Shown: positions 48,172 to 60,095 of the stretch, piece by piece
How the letters are laid out: every line of letters begins with the position of its first letter
How positions within the stretch are numbered: the first letter of the stretch is position 1
Assembly (NCBI GenBank): GCA_022592435.1
Contig: JABYQS010000142.1
Span: 1-64,000, forward strand
DNA length: 64,000 nucleotides
Reading direction: 5' to 3'
Source of the DNA: Cerioporus squamosus
Lineage: Eukaryota > Basidiomycota > Agaricomycetes > Polyporales > Polyporaceae
Made by a program: the position numbers and the translations under genes
Notes under the pieces: generated by a model
Told to the model about the DNA's origin: nothing
What the model saw: the letters and a program-made list of their open reading frames with translations, nothing else
The model's database searches: none

Positions 48172-49631
48172 CTATGTCCAACCTCTCGCAGCCCCCCGGC
48201 CGCCACCATGTCCCTTCTCGTTGTTAACCACGAACACAGCGTCCGCAAGCGTGATCGCCAGCCGTCCATCCGCATCCTTCTGCTGCTGCTGCGCAGACGT
48301 CTTCGAGCCCTGGTACGGCCGCGCCCACCCGCTCGCACTTGTGCTCGCAGCCGGAGTCGTGGTCGTTGCAGGCGTGCTCGCACGCGCGGCAGGCTTTGGC
48401 TTCGCCGGCGCCGCACCCGCGCTCGCAGCGGACATCCAGGCGTACTTGCCCGTGCCCAAGCCCGCAGCCTGGCTCGCGACCGCGTTCGACATCTTCTTCC
48501 GTACGTCCTCCGACATGTTCCTCGCGGTGACCCCGGGTCCGTCTTTCTTCTTCTTCTTCTTCGGCCCGCCTTCCTCCTCCCCTGCTGCCCCATCTGCACC
48601 CGCACCGTTCGCGGCCGCAGTGAGTGCCGCTGCCTGCGCTGCCTGGGCGTCCTGCCGTTCCTTTCGTTCTCGACGATCCTTGATGTCCTCCTCACGGTAC
48701 GCCTTCTGAAGCGCCTCGAGCTGCTTCGCAACGTCCGAGCGGACCTTGATGCTCCACATGGGTGTGCCGTCCTCGTACGTGCTCGCAGGACGGTCAAACT
48801 GGGTGTCTGTGCGGTGTTTTGCTGCGGCGATCATCGAGGTGAGGAGGCTCTGGAGGCGGAAACGGAGCGCGAGGGCGACGTAGTCCATAGACTCCTTCGG
48901 AACGGTGGGAACCTTGTAACGGGCGCTGATAGTGCGCATGGTGTTGCCCAGGTACATGGTGTCGAACTGGGGCTTGTCGGGCTGTTTGCGCGACCGGTCT
49001 TCGTATGGACGGTACGAGTAGTACTGATCATTGGTGCGTTGGAGGCTCTCCTCTTCCGCCTAGAGTAGTGGATAGGGACGTGTTGGAAACGGGCTGTAGT
49101 GCAAAGTGACGACGAAACGCACCCTGAGGTCCACCCCTGCGCTCCCCAACGCGTCATTCAATGTCGCAACATCGGTCGTGTCCACCCCAGATTGTTGAGT
49201 CTGCTGCGCAGGCTGCGTGGCGGGTCGAATCACTGTAGAGGCAGCTGTGACTGGTTGCGTCGCAGGGGCTTGGGTATGTGTCTGCGACGTCGACGCCTGG
49301 GCAGCTGGCGGGTGTGTCTGCTGAGCGTATTGCGGATAATGACTATATGACGTCTGGGCGTAGTGACCATAGGGATAGTGCGAATATGGCGTGGTTCTGT
49401 GGAGGATATCAACACGCAGGACCAACGTCACGAAACGACGCCTTGATTTACGTCGAGTGCTGTGGGACTTGCGACTGCTGCTGCAGAGCAGGGTCGATAG
49501 GTATCTCTGGGCGAGTATAAACGTAATGTCGGGTTGGACTGGAAAGCATACGCACGACTAGTCTGGGGCCACTGTGCCGCAGAGAACGTCGTTGTAGTTG
49601 GTGGGGCTGGTTGGTTGTCCTCCGCCTTCAT
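48172..49631 (-). CDS. TAF4: Transcription initiation factor TFIID subunit TAF4
   Basis: A histone-fold subunit of TFIID, pairing with TAF12 in the nucleus. The ATG at 49631 opens MKAEDNQPAPPTTTTFSAAQ. Two small exons give a Gln/Tyr/His/Thr-rich N-terminus (YSHYPYGHYAQTSYSHYPQ and related). The conserved domain starts with ATLNDALGSAGVDLRAEEES (across an intron). It continues with QFDTMYLGNTMRTISARYKV, VALALRFRLQSLLTSMI and WSIKVRSDVAKQLEALQKAY. A charged poly-Lys region (GGPKKKKKKDG) and an Ala/Thr-rich stretch follow, ending LADAVFVVNNEKGHGGGRG. The intron at about 49385-49440 needs the donor GTAAAT inside CTCGACGTAAATC to stay in frame. Complete and typical for fungal TAF4. Confidence 0.88.
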
Positions 49632-49962
49632 GATGTTCTCCCAACGATAGAATCACCGCCTAGAACTTGTTCGCGAGGTAAGAGCAAGTACGCGCAAGAC
49701 TGTCGGCTCAACGCTCTGTTCGAAGTAGAAGAGAGAGCACCAGAAGATGAATTGTCGAGATAGACGTTGGGAGGAGAGTCGGTGCCACAAGTTCACTGTT
49801 CAGCACAGAGCGCGCCCGGCGGTGTCCCGAGTCTTACGTCACTGGTCGAGCCCCCAGACACCGCTATGGTCGACTTGCCTGCTTTGGACTCGGATTCAGT
49901 GCTACATACATACCTCTTCGCTCGCCGTCCACGACACCCCGCGCCAGAGCAGACAAGCAAGG
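49632..49962. promoter_or_regulatory. Divergent promoter, TAF4/Nup42-type genes
   Basis: 331 bp between the two start codons. No TATA box or clear site recognised. Confidence 0.4.
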
Positions 49963-52927
49963 ATGGTATGTAGCGCAGCTACGCTGAGAATGATGCGTCT
50001 GCTGATAGTCGTACAGGCTGTCTGCCAATTCTTCCTCCGCGGGACCTGCAAGTTCGGAAACAATTGCAGGAACGAGCACCCTCGCGATGGACAAAGACAA
50101 GGCGGTTTCGGAAGTGCGTGTATTCATCCACGCCGATGTTGTTATACTCATTAGTCTTGTTATACGGATCACGCTTGGACCTTCGACACAACTGTGGCGT
50201 GACGAACTAGACCAGTCATGGACGGCCTCTGGCGCAGGAACCTCTGCACCTGTATCCACCGCCACCCTATTCACGTTCGCCTCTCCTCCTTCTCACCGGC
50301 CGCTACTCGTCTAACATCGTTCTGCAACTTGCATTATGGCGACGTGCAGCGTTGAATCGATAACACGAGACTTCGAAAGCGAGAGGCCTACCTGGCCTTT
50401 ATCGTCCTATGGCCCCGCGAAGATGCAACCCACCCTCATCGGCAATCTCGACGAGTCATTCGAGGAGTTGCGTGTGAAGGCTGCACAGGCAGCAAAGGCT
50501 GGGACTACACAGGACTATGTACGTCTTCCGACTTCTCTTCTCATCCAGGATACGGGGCCATGCGTACTCGAGGGATACACGCCGTGCGCACTGTGGTACC
50601 TTGAACGAAAGTCCACAGCATGTGCCATTATGGCGCGTGCAGTTGCATCCCGGATGCTTAGCGAGATGCTCGCCACATGGAGAATTGTCTTAGGTACGAT
50701 GCCTCGACGTATGCACGCTACTTGGCCTCTGTCCATGATGTGTTCAGTGATGGTCGACTGAATACACTGTCAAAGGGGAGCTGGCCCGTGTATTCAGTCG
50801 ATACGCACTAGACACATTGTGAACAAAGGTCATATGTGACTGGCACCTCGCACCGCGGATAAGTTACAGGTGTGGTCCGCGCCACATTGCTGAGATACTT
50901 TGCAAGAAGAATGTCAACGAGACAGGACGACTGATGCCACGCGGGACATACTATGTGCAAGACGCACTGCCTTTATCCATACCCTCGCTCTCTTTCGTTC
51001 GCGTCTGAACTCACCCGTTGTACAGTTAAAGTATGAGGCGGACAAGATCGCTGCTGCACAAGCTCAGTTCGCCACCGCCCGCTCCAGCCTGCAAAGCCTG
51101 CACGCACATGCCGTGAAGAACCACGAAGCGCAGTCTTCCAATGGCACCCCTACACTCTGGGTCCCCGGCTCATCTGCGTTCGGGAGCTCAGGAACCTCTG
51201 CTTTCGGGAACCCCGGCACGTCGGCGTTCGGTGCACCCGCAACCAGCTCCGCGTTCGGGAAGCCGTCGGCCTTTGGCGCCTTTGGCGGAGGGACCGGAAG
51301 CTCAGGCACCTCCGCGTTTGGGTCAGGTTCAAACAACGGCACCACCTCCGCATTCGGATCGGGCTCAACGAGCGGTATCACCTCCGCGTTCGGACAGTCA
51401 GCCTTCGGCCAACCAGCGTTTGGCCAGTCCGCGTTCGGGAAACCTGCTGGAGGATCGGCGTTCGGTCAGCCTGCTCAGGGCTCCACAACATCTGCGTTTG
51501 GTGCACCAGCGTCGGGCACAACAACGTCTGCCTTTGGCGCACCTGTACAGGGCAGCACCTCGTCTGCCTTTGGTGCCCCTGCGTCGGGTGCCACGACATC
51601 TGCCTTCGGCGCACCCGCACAGGGCGCAACCACATCGGCGTTTGGTCAGCCTGCCCAGGGCACATCTGTGTTCGGCCAGCCAGCGAGTGGCTCCACTACC
51701 TCTGCCTTCGGTAAGCCTGCGCCCGGGCCTACGACTTCAGCCTTCGGTCAGCCTGCTGGAGGCGCAACAACCTCTGCATTTGGCCAGCCCGCGTCTGGCG
51801 CTACGACCTCCGCCTTCGGTCAATCTGCGTTTGGCCAGTCGGCGTTCGGGAAGCCGACTGGTGGCACTTCTGCCTTCGGGCAACCATCAACGAGTACGAC
51901 GTCGGCGTTCGGACAGCCTGCGCAGGGAAGCACCACCTCTGCGTTCGGGCAGCCTGCTCAAGGGGGCACGACGTCAGCCTTCGGACAGCCGGCGCAGGGC
52001 ACTGTACAGTCCGCGTTCGGGGCGCCACAGACAACATCCGCCTTTGGCCAGTCTGCGTTCGGGCAGAGCTCGCTGGGGAAGCCCGAGACAACCTCTGCGT
52101 TTGGCTCTGGTTCGACGGGCTCAGGTGGCGGCGCCTTCTCTGCATTCGCGAATCCGTCGGCCTCGGGGTCAGGGAGCACGGGCGCAGGTGGGAGCGGTAG
52201 CGGCGGCGGGGCATTCTCAGCATTCGCCGGCGGACAGCCATCAGCCTTCGGGCTCGCGGCGTCCAACAAGGCACCTGGTGGATCTGTGTTCGGCCAGTCG
52301 TCATTTGGCGGAGGCACGAGCAGCAGTACGCCGTCGTCATTTGGTGGAGGCACGAACAGCAGTACGCCGTCGGCTTTTGGCAGCGGGGCGACTACTGCGC
52401 CAGTGCAGTCGGCTTTCGGTGGCTCCTCGAACACGACGTCTGCCTTTGGCCAGTCAGCCTTTGGGCAGCCGTCCGGCACGTCCGCGTTTGGTGCACCATC
52501 GAGTGCCCCAGCACAGTCTGCGTTCGGCTCAACGTCATCCAACACGACGACAAAACAGCAACAACCCACGTCTGTCTTTGGTTCGCTGACCAACCAGCCT
52601 TCCCAGACTAACAGCCTCGGGCTCACGGGCCTCTCATCTTTCCCCTCCGCCATGTCCACGACGACGTCCAGTTCGGGGCCTGGCACTGGTTTCTTCAGCG
52701 CACAGAACCAGAACACACCAGCGAACTCGAAGTCGTCGAAGCCGGACTTTGCTGCAGCCCGGAAGAAGCAGCTCTACAGGCCGGGCGCGACGAAGTACGA
52801 CGATCTCCTGCCGCCCAACTACGCCGACTTGGTGCCCAAGGCAGCTCTGGAGGCGTTCAAGAGCGACAGCGAGAAGTTCGACTGGAAGAACATCCCGGAG
52901 TGGGTCCCGCCGAAGGAGGTGCGGTAG
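49963..52927 (+). CDS. NUP42: CCCH zinc-finger FG nucleoporin, Nup42/AMO1 type
   Basis: A cytoplasmic-face nucleoporin acting in mRNA export with Gle1 and Dbp5. Exons (49963-49965, 50017-50113, 50211-50274, 50350-50518, 51026-52927) total 744 codons. The first exon is just the ATG. Exon 2 carries a C-x7-C-x5-C-x3-H finger (CQFFLRGTCKFGNNCRNEH). Exons 3-4 give LFTVESITRDFESERPTWPL and LIGNLDESFEELRVKAAQ, the family's conserved middle. Then comes about 500 residues of FG repeats (SAFG, FGQP, FGAP). The C-terminus, with PPNYADLVPKAALEAF and FDWKNIPEWVPP, is the Gle1-binding-type end. The intron at 50519-51025 is 507 nt, about ten times the local norm, and contains a strong hairpin. Confidence 0.9.
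50754..50801. repeat. Hairpin inside a long NUP42 intron
   Basis: A perfect 14-bp inverted repeat: TCGACTGAATACAC at 50754-50767 and GTGTATTCAGTCGA at 50788-50801, with a 20-nt loop. It sits in the middle of a 507-nt intron. It may be a relic of a palindromic insertion or a structured RNA; neither is shown. Confidence 0.6.
51150..52560 (+). repeat. FG-repeat coding region of NUP42
   Basis: Dozens of imperfect units of about 36-48 bp, encoding SAFGQPAQGSTT-like peptides. High similarity between units suggests expansion by slippage or unequal exchange. A second frame stays open for 482 codons purely because of the repeat. Confidence 0.85.
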
Positions 52928-54180
52928 CCTTCTCTCCCTTGTTACCTGTTGGTTCTCCGGGATGCCAGGATGCTACGTTGCGACGACAGATGCAGATTCA
53001 GGGGTTATCTTATGTCTGGACTCCTCCCACACTACCCTATACTCCGTGACGCCACGCTATGCCCGACGACGACTATCACAGATTGCGCACTGTATTGTAT
53101 GTACCCGATACCGTATCATCATATCATCATCATCACTATCCATCTGCAGTGTATCCTTCACATCGTATTGACGACCGTCCACGGCAGGATCTAAAGTTGA
53201 TGCTGTCTTGATTTTTCTCGCTACTTGAGTCACGTTTGACGTCGACTGCCCTGCTGTCGGGCACGCCTCACCGTATTAGCCAACGGGACCGCTCATGGTG
53301 ACCGCACGTCGTCTGTCGACCGGGCTCGCCGAGTCGACCACGGCTGCGACCAGTGGATGGTATGATGCATGTCACGCCCGTTTGTTGAGGTTAACCATGT
53401 CCCCAAACCGGGGGTCTCGGGTGCAGCGTTTAGCTGCGGGCGCGGCCGAAGAGGCGCAGGGAGCGTCCCGCCGATTCATGAAGCCACCTGACGACATGTA
53501 TCACTCTGTGTGACTTGGATCCGCGGTGCACGACGGGGAGTCGTGCAAGGTTCACGGTTTACGCGCGTCCACTTGCTTGCGATGTCGGCCGACTGACTCT
53601 ATTACAGTAACAGCTTCAATGGTCGGCTAGTGGTACCGACCCGATTATGTCCAGCAAGGTGTTATCACGTTGAAAGCAAGTCCCGGGTCCTCATCGACAT
53701 CTCCGGATGACGTCCCCTCGGAAGTCGGGATTCCTGTGAGCGGTCGGCGGCCTGCGGAAACGACCAGTTGGCACGGCTAATGCAGGCCAAATTGCTGAAC
53801 GAACTTGCGGAAGGTCAAACTTCTGCCGATACATAGCCGTTGACCCAGCATGTGTCGCAATGCTACCTCCGTCATTCTGTTCCAACACCGTTACGTCGTG
53901 CCGAGGTGTGCTGTGGGCTGCGTGGCGGACATGAATGGGAGCATGGTTCTTATACTTTCCACTCTCTCGAGGGTCGGGAAGTACAAGTCGATCGGATACT
54001 ACTACCAGCAGTTTCAGTACCAACCGATAATATGTCCATAACGCCGCTATACTTCGTGCCAAAAATTCATACTGGTACAACGCAACGTGTCTGCGTATGA
54101 TAATGGTGGAACGACGATAGGGTTAGATGACGACGGTGTAGTGAATGCAAGGGTATCAGAATAGCACCGAGATCGCCGAT
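52928..54180. other. Convergent intergenic region, no gene recognised
   Basis: 1.25 kb between NUP42 and the serine racemase-like gene. Short open frames at 53295-53513 and 53691-54080 show no family features. It presumably contains both 3' UTRs. Confidence 0.45.
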
Positions 54181-55379
54181 TTAATCCGGTTGGACGTTGG
54201 CCCATGGCAATGGCTTCGACAGGTCGATGTTCCCGCCGCTAATGATTATTCCAATGGGACCTTGGATACCCAGCTCCTGAAACTGCTTGCTGCGAACAGC
54301 CGCAAAGGCAGTTGCACCGCTTGGCTCGACGACGATCTTCATGCGCTCCCACATGAGCCGCATGGCCTCGATGATCTCCTGTCGGTATGTCAGACAGAAA
54401 CGCCATGGTACGACCTGGACCGTCAGAACCACGCACCTCGTCCGTCACAGTGATGACCTTCTCGACCTTCTCCTGTATGATAGGGAAGTTCAAAACCCCG
54501 ACGGGGGTCCTCAGGCCATCCGCAATGGTGTGTGCATCTGCGTCCGGTCGCCGCTGTCCCTCCTCAAGACCTCGCGCACAATCATCCGCGCCCGCCGGCT
54601 CCGCTCCAAAGATGCGGATTCCTGTCCCGTCCGCAGCGAGCGCCGTCCCAGCGAGGAGTCCACCGCCTCCGACGGGCGCAACAACAGCGGCGAGTGTCTC
54701 CGGGACTTGCTCCACGAGCTCGAGCAATGCGGTCCCCTGGCCCAATATCGTATTCACGGCATCGTACGGAGGGACGAACGTCGCGCCGGTCTGTGCCTGC
54801 ACCGCTGCGAGCGCCGCCGCGCGTGCGGGAGCGTTGGGCTCGCAGAACGTGATCGAGGCCCCGTACGAGCGCACCGCATCGATCTTGGGCTGCGCGGAGT
54901 TGCTGGGCTGGGAAAACGAGGAACGGGGATGAGTCGATCGAACTCGATTATGTGGACGGTCCTCAGTGGTATATGGGCGCGCACCATAACCACATAGCAT
55001 CTGACTCCGCGTTGCTGGGCGGCGAGGGCCAAGGCTCCGGCGTGGTTACCTGCCGGGTGTCTCTGAGTACTGGTGGTAGTGTGGTGAGTGTGATGGGACG
55101 GGTACCTGAGCTATGTGTGCATACACCCTTTGCGAGTTCTTCTGGCGTCAGGCAAGACAGATTGTAGCTAGCACCTCGGAACTTGAAGGCACCCCCTTTC
55201 TGGAAGTTCTCCGCTTTGAAATATAGCGTGTTCTTCCCCGGGAGAGACCCAGACAGCGATGAAGACGTGAGAGCCGGCGTGCGATGTACCAGATGTGCTA
55301 TCGTCTTCTTCGCAGCCAATACGGAACTGCGAACAAGAGGGAGTGGTCGTGCCGGGTTTGATGTCGCCTCAGAGGCCAT
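54181..55379 (-). CDS. Serine racemase/threonine dehydratase-type PLP enzyme
   Basis: A fold-type II pyridoxal-phosphate enzyme. Members either deaminate serine/threonine or racemise serine; sequence alone does not separate these. The ATG at 55379 gives MASEATSNPARPLPLVRSSV. Next comes HRTPALTSSSLS, then the PLP lysine in FQKGGAFKFRGASYN. SSGNHAGALALAAQQRG is joined across an intron, then PSNSAQPKIDAVRSYGA. The phosphate-binding glycines are in APVGGGGLLAG. The last exon reads EIIEAMRLMWERMKIVVEPS and ends SGGNIDLSKPLPW with a TAA at 54181-54183. About 340 residues with no regulatory ACT domain, which excludes the biosynthetic Ilv1 type. The cytosolic location is inferred from the absence of a targeting signal. 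Confidence 0.87.
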
Positions 55380-55729
55380 CTGCCCGAGCCTGTATCGTAC
55401 CCGTGAGCGTAAAGTTGATACCTCTGAGATGATGCTTGCGGCAAATAGTGCAACGCAGATAGTCTTAGCCCTTCTTTGCCACGCTCCTCTCAAAGGTAAG
55501 TATCGTGCGAAATTGCGAATGACTCTGAGCCATGTACCGGTTCGGCCACAGTTGAGTACAGTACTCATCTATTGGCTAGGAACTATCAATGGACTATCAT
55601 GCAGAATCAGATTGCAGATATAGGTGGGCCACAATACTATGACAGTCGGTCATTCTTCAGGCAGTCCAAGTTGTTGCACTGGGAGACGTCATGCGAAGAG
55701 CGCAAAAGAACAGACCTCCATTTCGTACT
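55380..55729. other. Upstream region of the racemase-type gene
   Basis: 350 bp between the racemase-type ATG and the 3' end of the tRNA gene. An open frame continues upstream of the ATG but has no other ATG in frame. Probably the promoter. Confidence 0.4.
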
Positions 55730-55824
55730 TCCCATTAGCCGACTCGAACGACTGACCTCGTCATTGCCCTACAGACCGGGGTCCAGGTACTAGTGACGCG
55801 CTCTACCAACTGAGCTAAACGGGA
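55730..55824 (-). tRNA. tRNA-Thr(AGU) with intron
   Basis: The minus strand folds as a full cloverleaf. Acceptor stem TCCCGTT pairs with AATGGGA (one G-U). D-stem GCTC/GAGC has loop AGTTGGTA. Anticodon stem CGTCA/TGACG; anticodon AGT at positions 34-36 (CTAGTA). The T-arm is AGTCG-TTCGAGT-CGGCT. An intron of about 23 nt interrupts the loop after position 37, the usual site in nuclear tRNA genes. AGU decodes ACU and, after A-to-I editing, ACC and ACA. Confidence 0.88.
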
Positions 55825-55952
55825 GTTATGACAGCTAGTAGCGGACCAGACAGGTGGTACGTGAGCATTGGCCGCGTGCCGCGTGCCGCTGCCCTTCTCT
55901 CCTTACCTTGGCTTAGCTTTCGAATTTGTATCGACTTGTCCGGGACGAAACG

Positions 55953-56505
55953 ATGTCTATTCCTGCTGAGACCGACGTCTCTCGCCCGTCTGCGCTACCC
56001 ACGGCAGCACTTCGACAACGCCAGACTCAGCCTTTACTTGACCAGAATTCGGACGAGTACCTCGACGCGATCGAGGAAGAATGGAACCGACGTGTCGATG
56101 TCGAAGTTGAGACGCTTGTAGACGGCATGGTGGACATTGTCGCGCTCGCGGGGGTGCGTGTCTGACGCGTCTTTCACCCCATAGTCGACTCACGCCATAT
56201 CAGGTCGGTGACAAGGACAAGTTCCGCGTCGCACAGGAGGCGTTCCAGGCGCAGTGCCGCGCGGAGTCCATGGTGCGTCTGCCCGACTCTCGTCCCGGTC
56301 TCGCCGCACCCTCAACTCTATGCACGCGCAGATACGTGCTGCCAACTCGCTCATGTCGACCATACACTCGATGAAGCTGCTCTTGCTGCTGTCTGACGAA
56401 GCGCAAGTGGCTAAACGGCGCGACGCTGAGCTACGGCGCGCGCAGTCAGAGAAAGTCGAGGCTCAAAATCAGGTCGCAGACCTCTTGGACGAGCTGCTAC
56501 TGTAA
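55953..56505 (+). CDS. MED22: Mediator complex subunit 22 (Med22/Surf5)
   Basis: Head-module subunit of Mediator, linking activators to RNA polymerase II. Three exons (55953-56153, 56204-56272, 56332-56505) give 147 residues. After a short disordered N-terminus come SDEYLDAIEEEWNRRVDVEV and LVDGMVDIVALAG, then VGDKDKFRVAQEAFQAQCRA. MSTIHSMKLLLLLSDEAQVA follows, and it ends in a coiled coil up to VADLLDELLL. This is the whole Surf5/Med22 domain at normal length. The ATG is in a purine context (AACGATG). It is divergent from the tRNA-Thr gene 128 bp away. Confidence 0.92.
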
Positions 56506-59077
56506 TAAGACAGAGCGCCACTACCCTTGAACACTGAAGCTTCGCCTCTCCCGGAGTCCGCGGCGCGACTATGACTGGGCACACGCCCCACCCGCGCCCA
56601 CTTCGTGCGCCAAGAGCTCAGGCTAAGGTCATTGCGACAAGGTTACAGCACCGCATCCCAAGCCCGCGCTGTGTCCGACGGTCTACCTTTCTAGCCCCAG
56701 CAGTACTGTGATGTCTCACCCATATCACTCTGTTGCATCGCAGTGGCGCCTTCCGGATTCCTGTGACTCCCACACACGGACAGACGCGAACGCGGTGATT
56801 TCCCGCCCCTGCACCGAGATCTGGCGGCTCGAGGTCGATTGTCTATCAGCCGTATATGCGCCTCAAGGCAATCAACATTTGCCTGTGACGGACGAATGCA
56901 AGCGGGAGGCGGACAGGGTCGCGTAACGCACGGGTCACAGAGTTAGCGACGGGAGCAGAGAAGACGACCTTGATTGAAGGTGAGTATGCTCGGACACCGC
57001 CACCCGCGCAAGAAACCTTTTTGTCGAGCTTCCCCGGCCCCTGTCGCCCGCAATGTTGCGAATCTGTCAATGCGCGTGTTCCTGGCCGGTTCTCGCCTTG
57101 TACTTTTTGACACGAGAAGCACCCGGAGGAGCCTCTCCGTGTCGGTGGCGGTAGGGTGCAGTCTTGCCTGGATGCCCGGCTGTGGTGGATCACATGGAGA
57201 CATGCCGAGGTGGAACTTGAACAGGCTCAGGTCTGCGGTCTGCAAGCTGTTCCCTGCTGTTCCGCCTGCAACTGACAGACAGGCATATGCATAGGTGCAG
57301 TGTGCATGCGCACATGTTTCCAGGTCTGGTCCGGGTTCCGCCCAAGTGCGAGAAGATCGCACCAGCGAGCCCAGAGGTTGGGCGGGTGTCAATGTCAAAG
57401 TTGCGCAGCGCAGGTACCCGTGACGGCCAGCCAACTATGAATATCCGCCGAGTTGGTGCGTGGCCATTAATCAATCCTGCCTTGAAGCTGCGAACGTGAC
57501 CGTACCTTTGACCGCTGACAGGGCCTTCCCTCGCTGGGACGTCTGAGAATCCGCACGTTGCCCCGCGAAGCACCCAAACATAGCAGAGATGACGTCCCTT
57601 GCTTCTTCGGAACGGCACGGGTACCTACCTGCACGGACGTCGCTGGCAACCACCCGCACATACCCCCACCAGAGGGCTCCCGATTACACATCCCAGGATC
57701 GACGCACGGTAAGCAGCCCCCTAGCTATTGGGTGTCCAAATAGCCTCCAAGCGCGCTGGGAAACCGTCTATGTGACATTCCTAGCACCTCGGCCGTCCTT
57801 GCTCCGTCGTCCATCGATCCACGGCAGGCTTCATTTCTCGCCGCTTCTGCGCTGTCCTCGGCTGAGCCGTCATCCAAGACGAGTACAAGCTTCATATCAG
57901 CCGTATTGGCGAGCATGGGTCTGCGCATGTGGTTGGTATGTATGAAATGGAGCCTGCCAGTTCCGGGCGCAGCAGATGCCTAGGACCCGCGCCTTCGCCT
58001 TGTGTCCGTTATGAGGTTTGAAGCGAAGGTCGGGGTCGGCACCGAGCGGTGACCGCAGCGCAATATCGCCATGTGGGCTCAGTTGCGCACGATGTGTACC
58101 CGTACGTCAGGTTTCGTCCGTATCGTTGCTTCACGGTTGGCATCTGCAAGGTTCACGACTTCTCCCGCCTGAAGCTCGTTGGGACGGGTTCCTCGTACTG
58201 TGAGCTTCCTGACAAAGCGTTAGATCAGCGCTGGCCGCGAGGCATGGCTGTGTGGGGAAAGTTGCCTCGCTGTCCGACCGGGACGTCTTTGGCTACGCGA
58301 AGCCCACGCGCTTACGCGAATGCAAATGCCACCGGGAACTTTGTAACGTGAGTCGATGTTTGCGACGCTAGACGAGCTTTGGGCTAGGGCGAGGATGACA
58401 TAGCTTCGGATTGGTGAGCGGAGGGGCGGGATGACTCGAGTCGCCCGATGGCTGGTGTGGGTCTGTCACGCTCGCCGTAGCAGTTCATCACCTGCGATGC
58501 GGCGCGATACTTGGCCAATTGGCTACCTTCGCCGCCTTCTTCCCGAACGAGTTTCCCATCCCTGATGTGTGCGCTGATGTGCGCAATCTGCTCGCGCATG
58601 ACGGGGATTCTGGTGTTCATGACACGATGTCGAGTACGCCGTCGGCCGCGGACGTGGCTTGAGGAAATCGTGCCTCGAGGATGCTGGATCTCGTCTGAGC
58701 ACTGCCGCTCCGTGAGTCATCGGGCGCGTCAATCTGGGCATGGGTGCGTTTCGGGAGTGGACAGCTGGATCTCGCGTGATCTGGGACTCCCGCGCGGGCA
58801 GCAGCTCCTGGCCATCATTCGAGGGCTGTCCGTGCCGCGTATGTCCCCCGTCCGCGCGAATACTCTATTTTGCAAACCCACCCGCCCCCGACACAGACTT
58901 CGGAGCGCATCCGTCACACCTGTGCCACGAACCTACTTATACCCTCCCCGTCCGCCATCCACCCATCCATCCATCTTCTCATCTCCAGCCAAAGTCCTCG
59001 TGACTCCCCTGCATCCTCTTCTGTCTCCTTCCCCTACCATCCCCTTCCTCACTCACGCGCACTACTCTGACACAGCC
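56506..59077. other. 2.6-kb region without a recognised gene
   Basis: The largest empty stretch of the window. Open frames exist on both strands (for example 56943-57434 and 58384-58620, minus) but carry no domain and no convincing exon structure. The 78-codon frame at 58384-58620 has a real ATG (MNTRIPVMREQIAHISAHIR) and a helical start; it might be a fragment. The last 150 bp are pyrimidine-rich and form the dehydrogenase promoter, with CTTATACC near 58940. Confidence 0.4.
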
Positions 59078-60095
59078 ATGGGCGGCTTCCACCAGAAAGT
59101 TTGGCTTATCACAGGTGCGTCGATCTCTCGTGGCCGTCGCGTTCCCGCTATAGCAACTCACTCCGCCTTCTTCTCTGCACCCCTACAGGCACCTCATCAG
59201 GCTTCGGCAAGCGTCTCGTAGCCTCAGTACTCGCACGAGGCGACTGCGTCGTCGCGACGGCCCGCAACCTCGAGAAGCTCCACGCGGTCTTCCCTGCACC
59301 CGAACGTTCCCGCCTCCATCTCCTCCAGCTCGACATCTCCGACTCGGCCGAGCTCGTGCAGAAGCGCGTCAAGGAGGCCCTCGCCGTCTGGGGCCGCATA
59401 GACGTCGTCGTCAACAACGCCGGCTACGGCGTCAAGGCCGTCCTCGAGGAGGGAGGCGCCCTCGCCGCGCTCACGCAGTTTCAGACGAACCTCTTTGGCG
59501 TCCTGAACGTCACAAACGCCGTGCTGCCACACATGCGCGAGCGCCGCTCCGGCACGGTCGTCATTCTAGGATCCCGGTCTGCGTGGCGCGCAGAGGTCTC
59601 GGTGCGTGCTTCTGTTCCGAATTCTGGTCGTAAACCCGGTCACTCATGCTCCTATTTTGATTTCAGCCCGCCGGTCTCTACGCTGCTTCGAAAGCTGCCG
59701 TACACGCTGTCGGCGAGACATACGCGAGCGAGCTCCGGCCATTCGGCATTCGCGTCCTCATCGTCGCCCCCGGTGCATTCCGCACAGAGGGCGTGCACGC
59801 GTACCCGGCCACGATCAACACCCACATACCCGCATACGACGATATGCGGAATACCGGCATGGCGCGCTTCGCTGGGATCGCGGGCCACGAGAAGGGCGAC
59901 CCCGCGAAGGCCATGGAGCTCGTCGTCGACGTCGTCAAGGGCGAGGGCCGCGCCGCGGGCCGCGAGTGGCCGCTATGGCTCGTGCTTGGGCGTGACGCAT
60001 ACGTCGACGTGCGTGCGAAGACTCAGAAGCTCCTGGCGACTATGGACGCGTGGGAGGACGTCGCGACAGATCTGGAGTTTGACTGCGACCAGTGA
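59078..60095 (+). CDS. Short-chain dehydrogenase/reductase (classical SDR)
   Basis: An NAD(P)(H)-dependent oxidoreductase; the substrate is unknown. Three exons (59078-59114, 59189-59601, 59667-60095) give 292 residues. The cofactor motif is TGTSSGFG at residue 12 (made by joining exons 1 and 2). The second motif is NNAGYG. Catalytic Ser lies in ILGSRSAWRA, and Tyr and Lys in GLYAASKAAV (exon 3 start). After VAPGAFRTEG the C-terminal part is typical for oxidoreductases resembling fungal SDRs of unknown role. The FG in TSSGFG is common in this subgroup. Promoter and 5' leader are CT-rich. Confidence 0.9.

Noticed and set aside
51141..52589. 482-codon open frame in the second frame of the NUP42 repeat region
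   Set aside because: It exists because the underlying repeat lacks stops in that frame; the FG frame matches a known family and splices correctly.
36383..52927. Two nucleoporins, TAF4 and (further right) MED22 as a functional cluster
   Set aside because: They are unrelated housekeeping genes on mixed strands with other genes between; proximity is probably coincidental.
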